From Gammaproteobacteria bacterium (GTDB lineage Bacteria; Pseudomonadota; Gammaproteobacteria; Xanthomonadales; SZUA-36), in NCBI GenBank assembly GCA_021772915.1, contig JAJFLB010000045.1:1-64000 (forward strand): 64,000 nt of DNA, written 5' to 3'. This document shows positions 17,196-25,821 of the stretch, piece after piece (the first letter of the stretch is position 1; each line of letters begins with the position of its first letter). The notes under the pieces were generated by a model. That model saw nothing but the letters and a program-made list of their open reading frames with translations, did not search any database and was not told the origin of the DNA. Made by a program: the position numbers and the translations under genes.

Positions 17196-19163
17196 CTAGG
17201 GTCGGATCGTCCATTGCAAGTCGGGAACCTGAGTAAGCGAAACAGCATCTGTCACCTGTGCGTCACTGACACACCAGGTGGCATTCTCACCCGTCGCACT
17301 ATGGCGCCAGACTAGATCATCGGTGCCATCGCCGTCGAGATCACCGACCGCCGCCAGTTGCCACGCACGGTTTACGCCTTCACCGAGCAGGACATTTTGA
17401 GCGTAATCCTCACCCGGTCTCAATGTAATCTCGAGCTTGCCATTAGAGTAGTCGCGCCAAAGAATATCCATCGACCCGTCCGCGTCGAAATCACCGATAC
17501 CAGCCAGGGTTTTGTGGCTGGATAGTCCTGCGGTCAGATACCGTTCTTGAACCAGCGTATTGCCATTCATCAACCAGATAAGCAAGTCGGAGGTATCCTG
17601 GTTTACCCAAAGGACATCCGAACGGCCGTCTCCATCGAAGTCCGCAACCGTACCGAATGACCAGGTTTGGTTCTCCATGCCGGGGAGCAGTGCCAAGGTC
17701 GTCTGAGTTTGTAGATTCCCAATTACCGCGAGCTCACCGGTGTGCCGGTCCCAAAGCATGATATCGGAGCGGGAGTCCGCCTCAAAATCTCCACTGCCTA
17801 CGATCTCCCAGTCAGGGTCAAGCGCAAAATATACCGGAGCATCATCACCGCTAAACAGAACAAAAATCTCGGCAGTGATCGCGTGCCGCCACACCATGTC
17901 CGACTGTCCGTCGCCGTTCAGCTCGGTCACCAATGCCAGCGACCATTCCTTGTCCAACTGTATTTCAAGCGGCAACTGAACCGGCAATTCTGCATTGATA
18001 GCGGCACCATCCATGATCCAGAAGGCGTTTTCGCCGGTTACCGTGTGGTACCACAGGATGTCAGCCCTTGCATCGCCATCCAGGTCTGGGAGTTGTTTGT
18101 AGTGCTGGCTTGCATAATAGCTGGTGGTGGCGTTGTGACGCTCAATTTCCCAGTATCCGGTCGGAGGGTTGGAACCCTCGTACCCGGACAAGCTACCCTC
18201 AGCACGCCCGGTGACCCGATCCAGTTGGCCCTGTAGTATCAGACCGTCAAGAAGTTCACCCTCGATGGCGCCGTCTGTCTCTATCTGAATAATGCCACCC
18301 GAACTTACCAGCTGAGACATGAAACCATTCCATCCTCCCCCAAAGATATTCCATCCACCTGGCGTGTGGTTCCACGCTCCCAGGGAACTGCAGGTTGGCA
18401 GGCTGTAATCGAAATCGAGATCAATAATCCCCAGAATCGAGATGCTGAACGAGTAACCCGAACCGAATCCGAAGAGACCACAGCCACCCTGATTTCCGCT
18501 GAGTGGAAAGCCAAATCCTTGATCAAAGTCAAAGTCAAAACCAAAATCAAAATCAAAGTCAAAGTCCAGGTCGAGGCCAAACCCAAGATCGAGGTCCAAG
18601 TCGAAGTTAAAATCACCCGGTAAAAACCCCACGGGATCCGCAAAGGCCGGGGTATGAAGGAAAAAAGCGCGACCATCCGCACCAATGATCGCCACGAGGC
18701 GGTTCTCGAAGATACCGGAGTCAAAGTCTGAATAGGAAACCGGTCCCGAGTAATAACCTGCCGCCTCCTGGAATGGGCCATCCTTCGCCGACCGCTGGCC
18801 AGTAAAGGTCCCGCGAGTGGCAGCTGCGTAATAACCGGCCGCGTAGTAGCTGCCGGAAACACCGCTGGCGCTGACCTGACCATCGACTTGGGCCCCAGAT
18901 TGGGTAGTGAACTGGAATGTACCATCGAACCGAACATGAATGTTCCTCTCGATGTAGCCAACATCGTCCACAGCATCATAGGAGGCAAGCGTTCCGTAGC
19001 CCTGGTCATCGACGATCAGGGCGAACTCTCCATCATCCCGCGTACCTTCATATGTACCCATGTAAATGCCCGTGTGCGGGCTTTGTGCAAATGCGAGCAC
19101 AGGGACCAGCAGCCAGGCTGCCAAAACGACCCTCGCTCGCCAAAGTAAGTAGTAAGTATTCAT
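17196..19163 (-). CDS. Secreted FG-GAP/VCBS-repeat protein with Asp/Phe-rich tract
   Basis: This is a 655-residue exported protein. The signal peptide (VVLAAWLLVPVLAFA) is followed by a domain of small beta strands (TGIYMGTYEGTRDDGEFAL). At residues about 183-216 there is a tract of alternating Asp with Leu or Phe. From about 358 there are six repeats of some 48 residues with calcium-binding loops such as DLDGDARADILW, DFDGDGRSDVLW and DLDGDGTDDLVW. Such repeats build beta-propeller blades in extracellular proteins. I prefer the ATG at 19163 with GGAGACGCG upstream. The gene sits between two paralogous membrane AraC regulators and shares an upstream element with the OmpW-like gene. Its ligand is unknown. 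Confidence 0.8.
   Translation of the reverse strand: MNTYYLLWRARVVLAAWLLVPVLAFAQSPHTGIYMGTYEGTRDDGEFALIVDDQGYGTLASYDAVDDVGYIERNIHVRFDGTFQFTTQSGAQVDGQVSASGVSGSYYAAGYYAAATRGTFTGQRSAKDGPFQEAAGYYSGPVSYSDFDSGIFENRLVAIIGADGRAFFLHTPAFADPVGFLPGDFNFDLDLDLGFGLDLDFDFDFDFGFDFDFDQGFGFPLSGNQGGCGLFGFGSGYSFSISILGIIDLDFDYSLPTCSSLGAWNHTPGGWNIFGGGWNGFMSQLVSSGGIIQIETDGAIEGELLDGLILQGQLDRVTGRAEGSLSGYEGSNPPTGYWEIERHNATTSYYASQHYKQLPDLDGDARADILWYHTVTGENAFWIMDGAAINAELPVQLPLEIQLDKEWSLALVTELNGDGQSDMVWRHAITAEIFVLFSGDDAPVYFALDPDWEIVGSGDFEADSRSDIMLWDRHTGELAVIGNLQTQTTLALLPGMENQTWSFGTVADFDGDGRSDVLWVNQDTSDLLIWLMNGNTLVQERYLTAGLSSHKTLAGIGDFDADGSMDILWRDYSNGKLEITLRPGEDYAQNVLLGEGVNRAWQLAAVGDLDGDGTDDLVWRHSATGENATWCVSDAQVTDAVSLTQVPDLQWTIRP
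18515..18615. repeat. Hexanucleotide-like coding repeat (Asp-Leu/Asp-Phe tract)
   Basis: On the plus strand this reads as repeated TCAAAG, TCAAAA and TCGAGG hexamers. On the coding strand it encodes alternating Asp-Phe and Asp-Leu in the VCBS-repeat protein. The repetition at DNA level makes it prone to in-frame length change. Confidence 0.65.
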
Positions 19164-19240
19164 TTGTCGCGTCTCCATTTTGAATGAGTTTCCGGTGCGT
19201 TTTGCACCTGGGAAGCATTCGAACATGGGACGAACCAGGG

Positions 19241-19303
19241 TTCTTGTGCAATCTGAACAATTGCTTACCGATTTCGAAATCCGACAGCTTTTTTCAAAAT
19301 CCG
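19241..19303 (-). promoter_or_regulatory. Conserved upstream element, copy at VCBS gene
   Basis: About 84 percent of 63 positions match 22972-23034, the region upstream of the OmpW-like gene, with identical cores GACAGCTTTTTTCA and CTGAACAA. Both copies stand about 80 bases before the start codon, and both genes also share a GGAGAC-CGA leader. It is a likely shared promoter or operator, plausibly read by the membrane AraC regulators. Confidence 0.55.
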
Positions 19304-19422
19304 CACGCATTCTTCAGTGACAGTAGACCACTCAGGCCTGTGTCTCGAGTCATGTCTGGCGTGAAAGACTCGTTTCACTCTTGATAATGAGGACAGAACC
19401 GGAACTCAAAGGCTGAACGGGT

Positions 19423-20541
19423 CTACTCTGCGGCAGGCGTGGAAGACGCCAGCCCCCGTTTGTAATGGCTACGGTACTCGGTGGGGGTCATACCCTTGAT
19501 CTCCTTGAAGGCCTTGTTAAACGGCGACAGAGACCGGTAGCCCATATCCAGAGCAATGCTGAGCACAGGCAGGTGTCGTGTTTCCTTATCAATCAGCTGG
19601 CGCGCCACCTCCTCGATTCGATATTGGTTCACAAAACTGTTGAAGTTTCTGTAGCCGAGGTGGCCGTTTATCAAACGGCGCAACTGGTATTCCCTGACAC
19701 CCAGCTCTTCGGCTAGTCGCCGAATGGTAAAGCCCTCTTCACGATAGATTTTCTCTATCTCCATTAGCCGCCTGAGTTCGCCAATGACCACAGCTCCATG
19801 AGCGCCCTCCTCAGCATCCACTTCCTCAGCGGTGCGTGATGGAAACACATGCAAAGCCGGTTGATTTGGAGAACTCCCAAGCACCCCCAGATAACGGGCA
19901 CAGATGCCCAGAAAAAGCAGAAAAGTAAAGCCGGAAATCCATGTGTCCATGACACCCGATCGGGCCGTGCCGAGGTTGATAAATTCAATGGCATTGACGC
20001 TCAGAATAACCATCCCCCCAATAGACACACTGATCATACGCGCCAGCCGTCGGCTTTCAACCAGGTCCACACGCCAATCCTTGAGCGCAACATACAGTGC
20101 CAGAACCACCAGTGCGGAGTTGATCACAATAAAGGGTATCAACCACAAACCGTCATGCGCGAGGTCCGAACGCATGAACCAGTGCGCTATTCCGCGAAAG
20201 TCCCCGAAAGTGAAGTAATTGCCGACCACACCGGACATCGAATACAGGACATATACCAAAACATAAACCCGTTTCCATCGAAATGTATCCTCAAAAAGCG
20301 ACTTCGAAAGCAACCAGAAAATGAAAGGGGAGGCCGCAGCCAACAGATTCAATGGTGTCTCAAGCAACTGCCATCCCCATTCCAATGTGATTGTCAGCAT
20401 GTATATTCCGGCGATACACATTGCAAAGACACCGCCTAAGATGGCACTTGACCTGTGACGATGATTTTTGATCAGAATCACTGCCAGTAGAATCAAAAGC
20501 GCAGTACAACCGGTTCGAAAGAATAAATCTAGGGGATACAT
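19423..20541 (-). CDS. Membrane-anchored AraC-family regulator (copy 2)
   Basis: This 372-residue protein is a paralogue of the gene at 15835, with the same MYPL start, hydrophobic seven-helix N-terminal half and AraC domain (RRLAEELGVREYQLRRLING, LPVLSIALDMGYRSLSPFNK, KGMTPTEYR). The ATG at 20541 matches the start of the paralogue; a GTG one codon earlier is unlikely. It lies between the VCBS gene and the glycosyltransferase gene, all on the minus strand but with its own upstream spacer of about 320 bases. It probably responds to a membrane or periplasmic signal and acts on the shared element upstream of the VCBS and OmpW-like genes. This is inference. Confidence 0.85.
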   Translation of the reverse strand: MYPLDLFFRTGCTALLILLAVILIKNHRHRSSAILGGVFAMCIAGIYMLTITLEWGWQLLETPLNLLAAASPFIFWLLSKSLFEDTFRWKRVYVLVYVLYSMSGVVGNYFTFGDFRGIAHWFMRSDLAHDGLWLIPFIVINSALVVLALYVALKDWRVDLVESRRLARMISVSIGGMVILSVNAIEFINLGTARSGVMDTWISGFTFLLFLGICARYLGVLGSSPNQPALHVFPSRTAEEVDAEEGAHGAVVIGELRRLMEIEKIYREEGFTIRRLAEELGVREYQLRRLINGHLGYRNFNSFVNQYRIEEVARQLIDKETRHLPVLSIALDMGYRSLSPFNKAFKEIKGMTPTEYRSHYKRGLASSTPAAE

Positions 20542-20544
20542 CAC

Positions 20545-20865
20545 GTGCAGTCTGCTGGCAATGGATCAGGAAGTGAATGACTGCTATTCAATTGACTTAT
20601 CCTGGGAATGGTCCAAGTATCTTCGGCTGAACTTCTGCGCTTTTTGACAGCAAAGCCTGGCAATTTGAATTTACTTCACTTGAAACCCGCATGGACAATG
20701 GTACTACGTCTTCCTGGCTCGGGTGCACTGAATTAACAGAATCAGAAGGGCATTTAGCAACTCAGCCGAATTTCCGAAAAACACAAAGTCGCTGGAAATG
20801 ACAAGCACTATGAACAGCCGTGGTTGCTCAGACAATTACTGGCAATCGCAAAAAAGGACAAACCA
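20545..20865. other. Intergenic spacer before AraC copy 2
   Basis: These 321 bases show no gene, no strong hairpin and no repeat of note. They must hold the promoter of the AraC gene and the end of the glycosyltransferase transcript. Confidence 0.4.
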
Positions 20866-22125
20866 CTAAGTACTGAGTGACACTGATTCTTCGATGATTC
20901 GCACAGCCCTGCTTACCCCGTTCTCGGCTTTTATCTTGTTGCCGAGTATTGTTGCGTTATTGATGCACTGTTGCGAAATTGTTGCAAATCGAATGGCTTC
21001 TGCCAGGTTGTCCACGGTTAGTTGTTTTCGTGGGATGAATCCGGGACCTACAGCCAATTCTTCTACTTTTGCACCCCAAAACGGCTGATCGAAGGAAAAT
21101 GGGATGATGACACTCGGGACACCCGCCCTGAATCCGGCGGCAGTGGTACCGGCACCGCCGTGGTGCACGACTGTCGCCATCTGCGGAAACAGCCAGTCAT
21201 GGGGTGCTTCCTTTATCGGGAAAATATTCTCCGGAAGATCTGTTGGCATCTCCCCATTCCAGCCCATGGCTAGAATTCCACGCTGTTCAGACTCGCCTAT
21301 CGCTTTGACAATGATACTGGTCAGCATTGCGGTCTTTTTATCGACCATGCTGCCAAACCCTACATAGACGGGTGGAGGACCGGCCTTGATAAAACTCACC
21401 AAACCATCGGGCGGTTGCCAGTCTTCCGAATCAAGAAACCAGTAGCCGGTGACGTGGACGTTTTGGCCCCAGTCAGAAGGCTTTCGAACCACATGATTGC
21501 TGAACCCATATATTATCGGGTTATCTGCAATATCTGCATTGGCATACCTTTTCCAGGCCAGTGGCGGAAGATTCAGGACCTCCTGCCGACACTCATTGAG
21601 GGTGTCTTTCAACATATAGAAATAAATCTTGCTGTTCCATCTGAATCGTGACCAGTTGATCCTCTCTTTGCACGGGATCCAATTTGGCAAAGGCGGTAAG
21701 TTGGTGGGTCCAAAGCAGCCAGTGGGTGTCAGAGGCTGCAGGAAGGCACCTATTCCGGGTACCCTTTTAAATTCCGCGAGGTGAAATGCTGCCGGCGCTA
21801 ATGGTGAATAGATTATGGCGTCAACGGTACCAACGGCGTCTAACAATTCATAAAAATTCTGACGTGCAAACAGTTCATTCTGCTCCTTAAACCATTTTGT
21901 GAAGCGGAAGATGTTTTTTCCCAGCCTGGTAATATCTTCTGTAAATATTTTTCTGGGATCGGCGGATATTGGCGCAAAGTTAAGTTGGTTTTCAAGGATA
22001 ATATTCTCAAATTCTGGGTCGCCAATTAATTGAACCCAATGTCCCGCCTTTTTTAAGCCAAGTCCAAGGGCGACGTAAGGTTGCAGGTCACCCCTGGAAC
22101 CCACAGCTACAATCGAAATTTTCAT
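20866..22125 (-). CDS. UDP-glycosyltransferase-like protein (MGT/sterol glucosyltransferase family)
   Basis: This 419-residue GT-B protein has the N-terminal VGSRGDLQPYVALGLGLKKAGH motif and the C-terminal nucleotide-sugar motif VHHGGAGTTAAGFRAGVPS followed by PFSFDQPFWG. These are typical of bacterial and fungal glycosyltransferases acting on lipids, sterols, rhamnolipids or macrolides. It follows the OmpW-like gene by nine bases, so the two form an operon. It may glycosylate a hydrophobic envelope molecule or a small molecule; the acceptor cannot be predicted. Confidence 0.82.
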   Translation of the reverse strand: MKISIVAVGSRGDLQPYVALGLGLKKAGHWVQLIGDPEFENIILENQLNFAPISADPRKIFTEDITRLGKNIFRFTKWFKEQNELFARQNFYELLDAVGTVDAIIYSPLAPAAFHLAEFKRVPGIGAFLQPLTPTGCFGPTNLPPLPNWIPCKERINWSRFRWNSKIYFYMLKDTLNECRQEVLNLPPLAWKRYANADIADNPIIYGFSNHVVRKPSDWGQNVHVTGYWFLDSEDWQPPDGLVSFIKAGPPPVYVGFGSMVDKKTAMLTSIIVKAIGESEQRGILAMGWNGEMPTDLPENIFPIKEAPHDWLFPQMATVVHHGGAGTTAAGFRAGVPSVIIPFSFDQPFWGAKVEELAVGPGFIPRKQLTVDNLAEAIRFATISQQCINNATILGNKIKAENGVSRAVRIIEESVSLST

Positions 22126-22133
22126 GCTTCGGC

Positions 22134-22892
22134 TTAAAACCGATAACCGACACCGAGTGAGAAAATCACGGGGTCGAACTTACTGTTGAAAGATCTTGTT
22201 TCACCGGAATCTCTCATGTCGGTATTTATGTAGCGTACATTGGCCTGAACCATCCAACCGCGGTCCCCAAACGGGACATCAAATCCAAGAATAGCCCCCC
22301 AGCCCACATCGTCGTCTATCGACACGGAGGCGCCTGCAGCACCAGAATCGGCCCAGAGACTGATATTGCTATAGCCCACCAACGCCAACAGTGGACCAAC
22401 GTATAGGTCAACTGGACGATTCGGTGTCAAATGGATGTTGAGCCCCATCGTAGTTGGCGTAAAGCTACTCACACCAAGACCGCTCCTAGTCCTGCCGGTA
22501 AGGAGCCCAGATGCAAAGTCGACCTCGCCGGTGCTGAGAACGCCAAACTCTACACCAAACCGCTCAGTGAACTGGTATTCTCCGCGCAGACCTGCCCCAA
22601 ATCCCACGTCAAATCCGATTCCGGAATCGCGCTCAGTGTTGGCCGAGACAATGGTTCCTGAGGGATTGACCTGTGAGAGATCGAACCGTAACCGCCAACC
22701 TCTCTTCGCATTCGATTTGGCGGTCTTGGTGGCCGAAGGTTTATTGGTGGTGAAAGTGGCGCTGGTATTACTTGACTGATTTTCCAGGATCTCGCTGTCA
22801 TCAGATAGACTCTGTGCTTGTGTGAGTGCCGAGACCAGTAGCAATGCAGTACACAACATTTTTGCCCGTGTGGGCGATAGGTGTCGAATCAT
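22134..22892 (-). CDS. OmpW-like outer-membrane beta-barrel protein
   Basis: The 252-residue product has a signal peptide (MLCTALLLVSALTQAQS). A Ser/Thr/Asn-rich linker follows, then an eight-strand-like barrel (FDVGFGAGLRGEYQFTERFGVEFGV, TMGLNIHLTP, VDLYVGPLLALVGYS) ending in VGYRF with a terminal Phe. OmpW-type porins pass small hydrophobic compounds. The ATG at 22892 follows GGAGACACGAAAA; an ATG five codons upstream is less well placed. Its promoter region shares an element with that of the VCBS-repeat gene. Confidence 0.75.
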   Translation of the reverse strand: MIRHLSPTRAKMLCTALLLVSALTQAQSLSDDSEILENQSSNTSATFTTNKPSATKTAKSNAKRGWRLRFDLSQVNPSGTIVSANTERDSGIGFDVGFGAGLRGEYQFTERFGVEFGVLSTGEVDFASGLLTGRTRSGLGVSSFTPTTMGLNIHLTPNRPVDLYVGPLLALVGYSNISLWADSGAAGASVSIDDDVGWGAILGFDVPFGDRGWMVQANVRYINTDMRDSGETRSFNSKFDPVIFSLGVGYRF

Positions 22893-22971
22893 TTTTCGTG
22901 TCTCCAATTTGAGTGATCTGCCGGGTGCAATTGCTCACCCGCTTCTCATTCAAACCCGTCTGCGTGGTGTA

Positions 22972-23034
22972 TTCTTGCGCAAACTGAACAAATGCTGACG
23001 GATTTCAAAAACCGACAGCTTTTTTCAGATTCAG
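22972..23034 (-). promoter_or_regulatory. Conserved upstream element, copy at OmpW-like gene
   Basis: Partner of 19241-19303; see that entry. It lies about 80 bases upstream of the OmpW-like start and reads toward it on the minus strand. Confidence 0.55.
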
Positions 23035-23191
23035 TAAGATTTTTGAGCCTATGACCCTGAAGCAAAGCCGACCCAGATGAAAAGCTGGAAAATCAGCGTC
23101 CTGATATCGGTGGATTTTTGGGAAATGGGGGCACAACCACATATACTCGTTGATCTTTGCAATAAAGGGTCCTTTTGGGAGATTGCGAACC

Positions 23192-24196
23192 ATGCAGGTA
23201 GTCGAATTGAGTGCTTTCGGATTGGATATGCTGAAGCTGTTTGACAGGGAAAAGCCCGCAGCGGGACCGGGTGAGGTACTGGTACGCTTTGAGGCGGCCT
23301 CGGTAAACCCCAGGGATTACCAGATCATTACCGGGCACTTCACACCCAACGTACAATTTCCCCTGGTACCACTGTCCGACGGAGCGGGCATCGTGGAAGC
23401 CGTGGGAGATGGGGTCAGCAGGGTCAGTATCGGTGATCGGGTGACACCAACTTTTTTCCCCGAGTGGATCAGTGGTGAGGCATTGAATGCAGAACGCGCA
23501 GTATCCTCAGGCCTGGAAACACCGGGCACACTGCGCGAATACGGCGTTTACCAGGAGTCGGCCGTTGTGCGAGTAGCGCCGCATCTTAGCGCTGTCGAAG
23601 CGGCCTGCCTTCCCTGCGCGGGCCTCACGGCCTGGACAGCCCTGGTCACGATGTCACAGATCACTCAAGGTAACACGGTGCTGCTGCAGGGCACGGGAGG
23701 CGTCGCGCTGGCCGGCCTGTCATTGTCCAAAGCCCTGGGTGCGCAAGTGATAGTCCTGTCATCCAGTAACGACAAACTGGAGCGCGCCCGGGAACTGGGT
23801 GCTGATCACTGTATCAACTACACCACCACCACGGACTGGGGTCCACGTGCCTACGAGATCGCGGGCCACGGTGTTGATGCAGTACTTGAGATCGGTGGTA
23901 CCGGTACGCTGGAAAATTCGCTTACCGCGATCCGTCATGGCGGACACGTCAATATCATTGGTTACATGACCGGCGTTGACATGGACATCACCGTGTTCCC
24001 GCTGATCATCAAGAATGCGCAATTACATGGGATTGGCACGGGCAACCGGGACGCCTACGAGGCCATGATGAAATTTGTTGGCGAACACGAAATTCGTCCG
24101 GTAATCTCTGAGACATTTTCGATGAACGAGACCGCGACAGCGCTGGAAACGTTGGCCAGAGGCGGTCATATGGGTAAAATCACCATCACGATTTGA
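23192..24196 (+). CDS. Zinc-independent NAD(P)-dependent alcohol dehydrogenase / quinone oxidoreductase-like (MDR family)
   Basis: This is a 334-residue medium-chain dehydrogenase/reductase. It has a GroES-like N-terminal domain (PGEVLVRFEAASVNPRDYQ, SDGAGIVEAVGDGV, GDRVTP) and a Rossmann domain (LLQGTGGVALAGLSLSKALGAQVIVLSSS, GADHCINY). The catalytic zinc Cys and His of classical alcohol dehydrogenases are not evident, and the structural zinc Cys cluster is missing, which suits the quinone-oxidoreductase branch. The ATG at 23192 follows GGGAGATTGCGAACC. It is a single gene, divergent from the OmpW-like operon and convergent with the his operon. Confidence 0.82.
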   Translation: MQVVELSAFGLDMLKLFDREKPAAGPGEVLVRFEAASVNPRDYQIITGHFTPNVQFPLVPLSDGAGIVEAVGDGVSRVSIGDRVTPTFFPEWISGEALNAERAVSSGLETPGTLREYGVYQESAVVRVAPHLSAVEAACLPCAGLTAWTALVTMSQITQGNTVLLQGTGGVALAGLSLSKALGAQVIVLSSSNDKLERARELGADHCINYTTTTDWGPRAYEIAGHGVDAVLEIGGTGTLENSLTAIRHGGHVNIIGYMTGVDMDITVFPLIIKNAQLHGIGTGNRDAYEAMMKFVGEHEIRPVISETFSMNETATALETLARGGHMGKITITI

Positions 24197-24210
24197 CCAG
24201 CAGGAACAAA

Positions 24211-24252
24211 TGTCATCCTAAAATGATCTCCGGGATGACATTCCCATCCCGG
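24211..24252. terminator. Overlapping hairpins between convergent ADH and hisIE
   Basis: CCGGGATG (24230-24237) pairs with CATCCCGG (24245-24252). TGTCATCC (24211-24218) can instead pair with GGATGACA (24233-24240). The two stems compete. They lie between convergent genes and probably act as a two-way transcription end, though without a clear T tract. Confidence 0.45.
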
Positions 24253-24270
24253 TGCACTGACCAATGCGGG

Positions 24271-24882
24271 CTAGGCGTGTCTTGACTTGAGTACGCCGGT
24301 GAGGGTCCGGAGCTCAAGTTTCCGGCTGCGCAACAATACCAGCAAGTGGTAGAGAAGATCGGCAGCTTCATCCAGCAATTCTTCATCCTCACCAGCAACG
24401 GCTGCGAGCGATGTCTCTACACCCTCTTCTCCAACCTTCTGGGCGATACGCTTGACACCTGATTCCAGCAACTTCGTGGTGTAACTGTCCGGAGGTCGTT
24501 GTGTGTCCCGCTCTGCGATCAACTGCTCCAGTGAGCCGAGGAAGGCCAATTCCGGTGCCACACTGTGGTCACCGTCGAAACAGGTTAAAGTACCAAGATG
24601 GCACACCGGGCCCTGCGGTCGTGCCCGTACCAACAGGCAGTCACCGTCACAATCTGCATCGATCGCCACCAGTTCAAGGTAATTACCCGAGGTCTCCCCC
24701 TTGGTCCACAATTGCTGGCGGCTGCGACTCCAAAAAGTAACCCTGCCTGTGGCCTGGGTTACCTCAAGCGATTCCTCATTCATGTAGCCCTGCATCAGCA
24801 CCCGTCCATCAAATGCATCCTGTACGATCGCAGGTAGCAGGGAATCCATTTTCTTCCAGGCCAATGCGTCAGTTTTCAACAT
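24271..24882 (-). CDS. hisIE: Phosphoribosyl-AMP cyclohydrolase / phosphoribosyl-ATP pyrophosphatase
   Basis: This 203-residue bifunctional enzyme catalyses histidine steps 2 and 3. The HisI half shows [34 protein letters not shown] and the metal-binding [10 protein letters not shown] and CHLG motifs. From about residue 110 the HisE half follows ([45 protein letters not shown]). It is the last gene of the his operon and overlaps hisF by seven bases. Confidence 0.95.
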   Translation of the reverse strand: MLKTDALAWKKMDSLLPAIVQDAFDGRVLMQGYMNEESLEVTQATGRVTFWSRSRQQLWTKGETSGNYLELVAIDADCDGDCLLVRARPQGPVCHLGTLTCFDGDHSVAPELAFLGSLEQLIAERDTQRPPDSYTTKLLESGVKRIAQKVGEEGVETSLAAVAGEDEELLDEAADLLYHLLVLLRSRKLELRTLTGVLKSRHA

Positions 24883-25655
24883 GGTCTCACTCCGATACCT
24901 GCCTCTGTGAGCAGGCTTTTCAATTCAGGTATGGGTACGGTTTGGTTGTGAAAAATGGTGGCTGCCAGCGCGCCATCCACATCAGCTTGATTAAATACGT
25001 CAACAAAATGGCTGGCTTTACCCGCGCCCCCAGAGGCGATCAGTGGTACCGATGTCAGCTCTCTTGCCGCCTTTAGCTGCTCAGTATCAAAACCCTGCCG
25101 TGTGCCGTCGCTGGCCATGCAATTGAGCACAATTTCACCAGCCCCCCGGTGGGTCACTTCCTCGATCCAGCCCAGTGTTGCGTGGCCCGTGTGTTGCATT
25201 TGTTGCGGGATACCGGTCATCTGTCGTGTCACCCATTCTCCTTGGTGCAACTCCGAGTCAATCCCGACTACGACGCACTGGCTGCCGAAAGCCGCTACCA
25301 GTTCATTAACCAACTCCGGTCGCCGTACCGCCGGTGTATTAATAGATATCTTGTCTGCACCCTGTTGTAGCACCTCGCGGGCATCTTCAACCGAGCGAAT
25401 TCCACCTGCCACGCAAAACGGGATATCAATAACCTCGGCCACGCGCGCCACCCATTCGCAATCCACGGAGCGTCCCTCAGGACTCGCTGTGATGTCGTAA
25501 AACACCAGTTCATCGGCAGATTCGGCACTGTAGCGTGTGGCCAACTCCAGGATGTCACCCATGACCCGGTGGTCCCTGAAACGCACCCCCTTGACCACCT
25601 GCCCGTTACGTACGTCGAGACAGGGAATGATGCGTCGTGCCAGCGAAGTGGTCAT
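24876..25655 (-). CDS. hisF: Imidazole glycerol phosphate synthase cyclase subunit
   Basis: A 259-residue TIM barrel with the catalytic Asp in [16 protein letters not shown] and in VVGIDSE, and the phosphate loops CVAGGIRS and IASGGAG. HisF joins with the HisH glutaminase to form imidazole glycerol phosphate and AICAR. Unlike its neighbours it does not overlap the gene before it. A 166-base gap filled with REP-like palindromes separates it from hisA. Confidence 0.95.
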   Translation of the reverse strand: MTTSLARRIIPCLDVRNGQVVKGVRFRDHRVMGDILELATRYSAESADELVFYDITASPEGRSVDCEWVARVAEVIDIPFCVAGGIRSVEDAREVLQQGADKISINTPAVRRPELVNELVAAFGSQCVVVGIDSELHQGEWVTRQMTGIPQQMQHTGHATLGWIEEVTHRGAGEIVLNCMASDGTRQGFDTEQLKAARELTSVPLIASGGAGKASHFVDVFNQADVDGALAATIFHNQTVPIPELKSLLTEAGIGVRPC

Positions 25656-25660
25656 TTTTG

Positions 25661-25689
25661 GGGGCCGACGAAATCATTCATCAGGAACC
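25661..25689. repeat. Degenerate REP-like palindrome
   Basis: GGGGCCGACGAAAT...TCAGGAACC resembles the two intact REP-like units that follow, with several mismatches. It is the first of three in the hisA-hisF gap. Confidence 0.5.
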
Positions 25690-25701
25690 AATAAGCGAGC
25701 T

Positions 25702-25732
25702 GTAGGACCGACGAATTTATTCGTCGGGAACC
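25702..25732. repeat. REP-like palindrome unit 1
   Basis: GTAGGACCGACGAA pairs with TTCGTCGGGAACC around a short AT loop. It has the same sequence plan as 25742-25779 and 56356-56390, that is, a conserved GTAGGACCGACGA head with a variable centre. Confidence 0.75.
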
Positions 25733-25741
25733 ACTGCATGG

Positions 25742-25779
25742 CCCGTAGGACCGACGAGCTAGCTCGTCGGTCCCACGGG
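25742..25779. repeat. REP-like palindrome unit 2
   Basis: A 38-base near-perfect palindrome with arms of 19 bases and one mismatch, centred on AGCT/AGCT. It forms part of the REP-like cluster between hisA and hisF. It could stall exonucleases or attenuate transcription inside the operon. Confidence 0.8.
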
Positions 25780-25821
25780 TCGCGGAGGATTTTGACAACT
25801 CTTGATTGTGTGGGCTTGTCT

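Noticed and set aside
18366-18623. Plus-strand Lys/Val-repeat frame
   Set aside because: This is the antisense reading of the Asp/Phe hexamer tract and has no start context.
18305-19009. Long minus-strand frame of 234 codons overlapping the VCBS gene
   Set aside because: It is a shifted-frame shadow of the VCBS gene, which has a signal peptide and clear repeats; the alternative product is low-complexity Ser/Thr/Leu.
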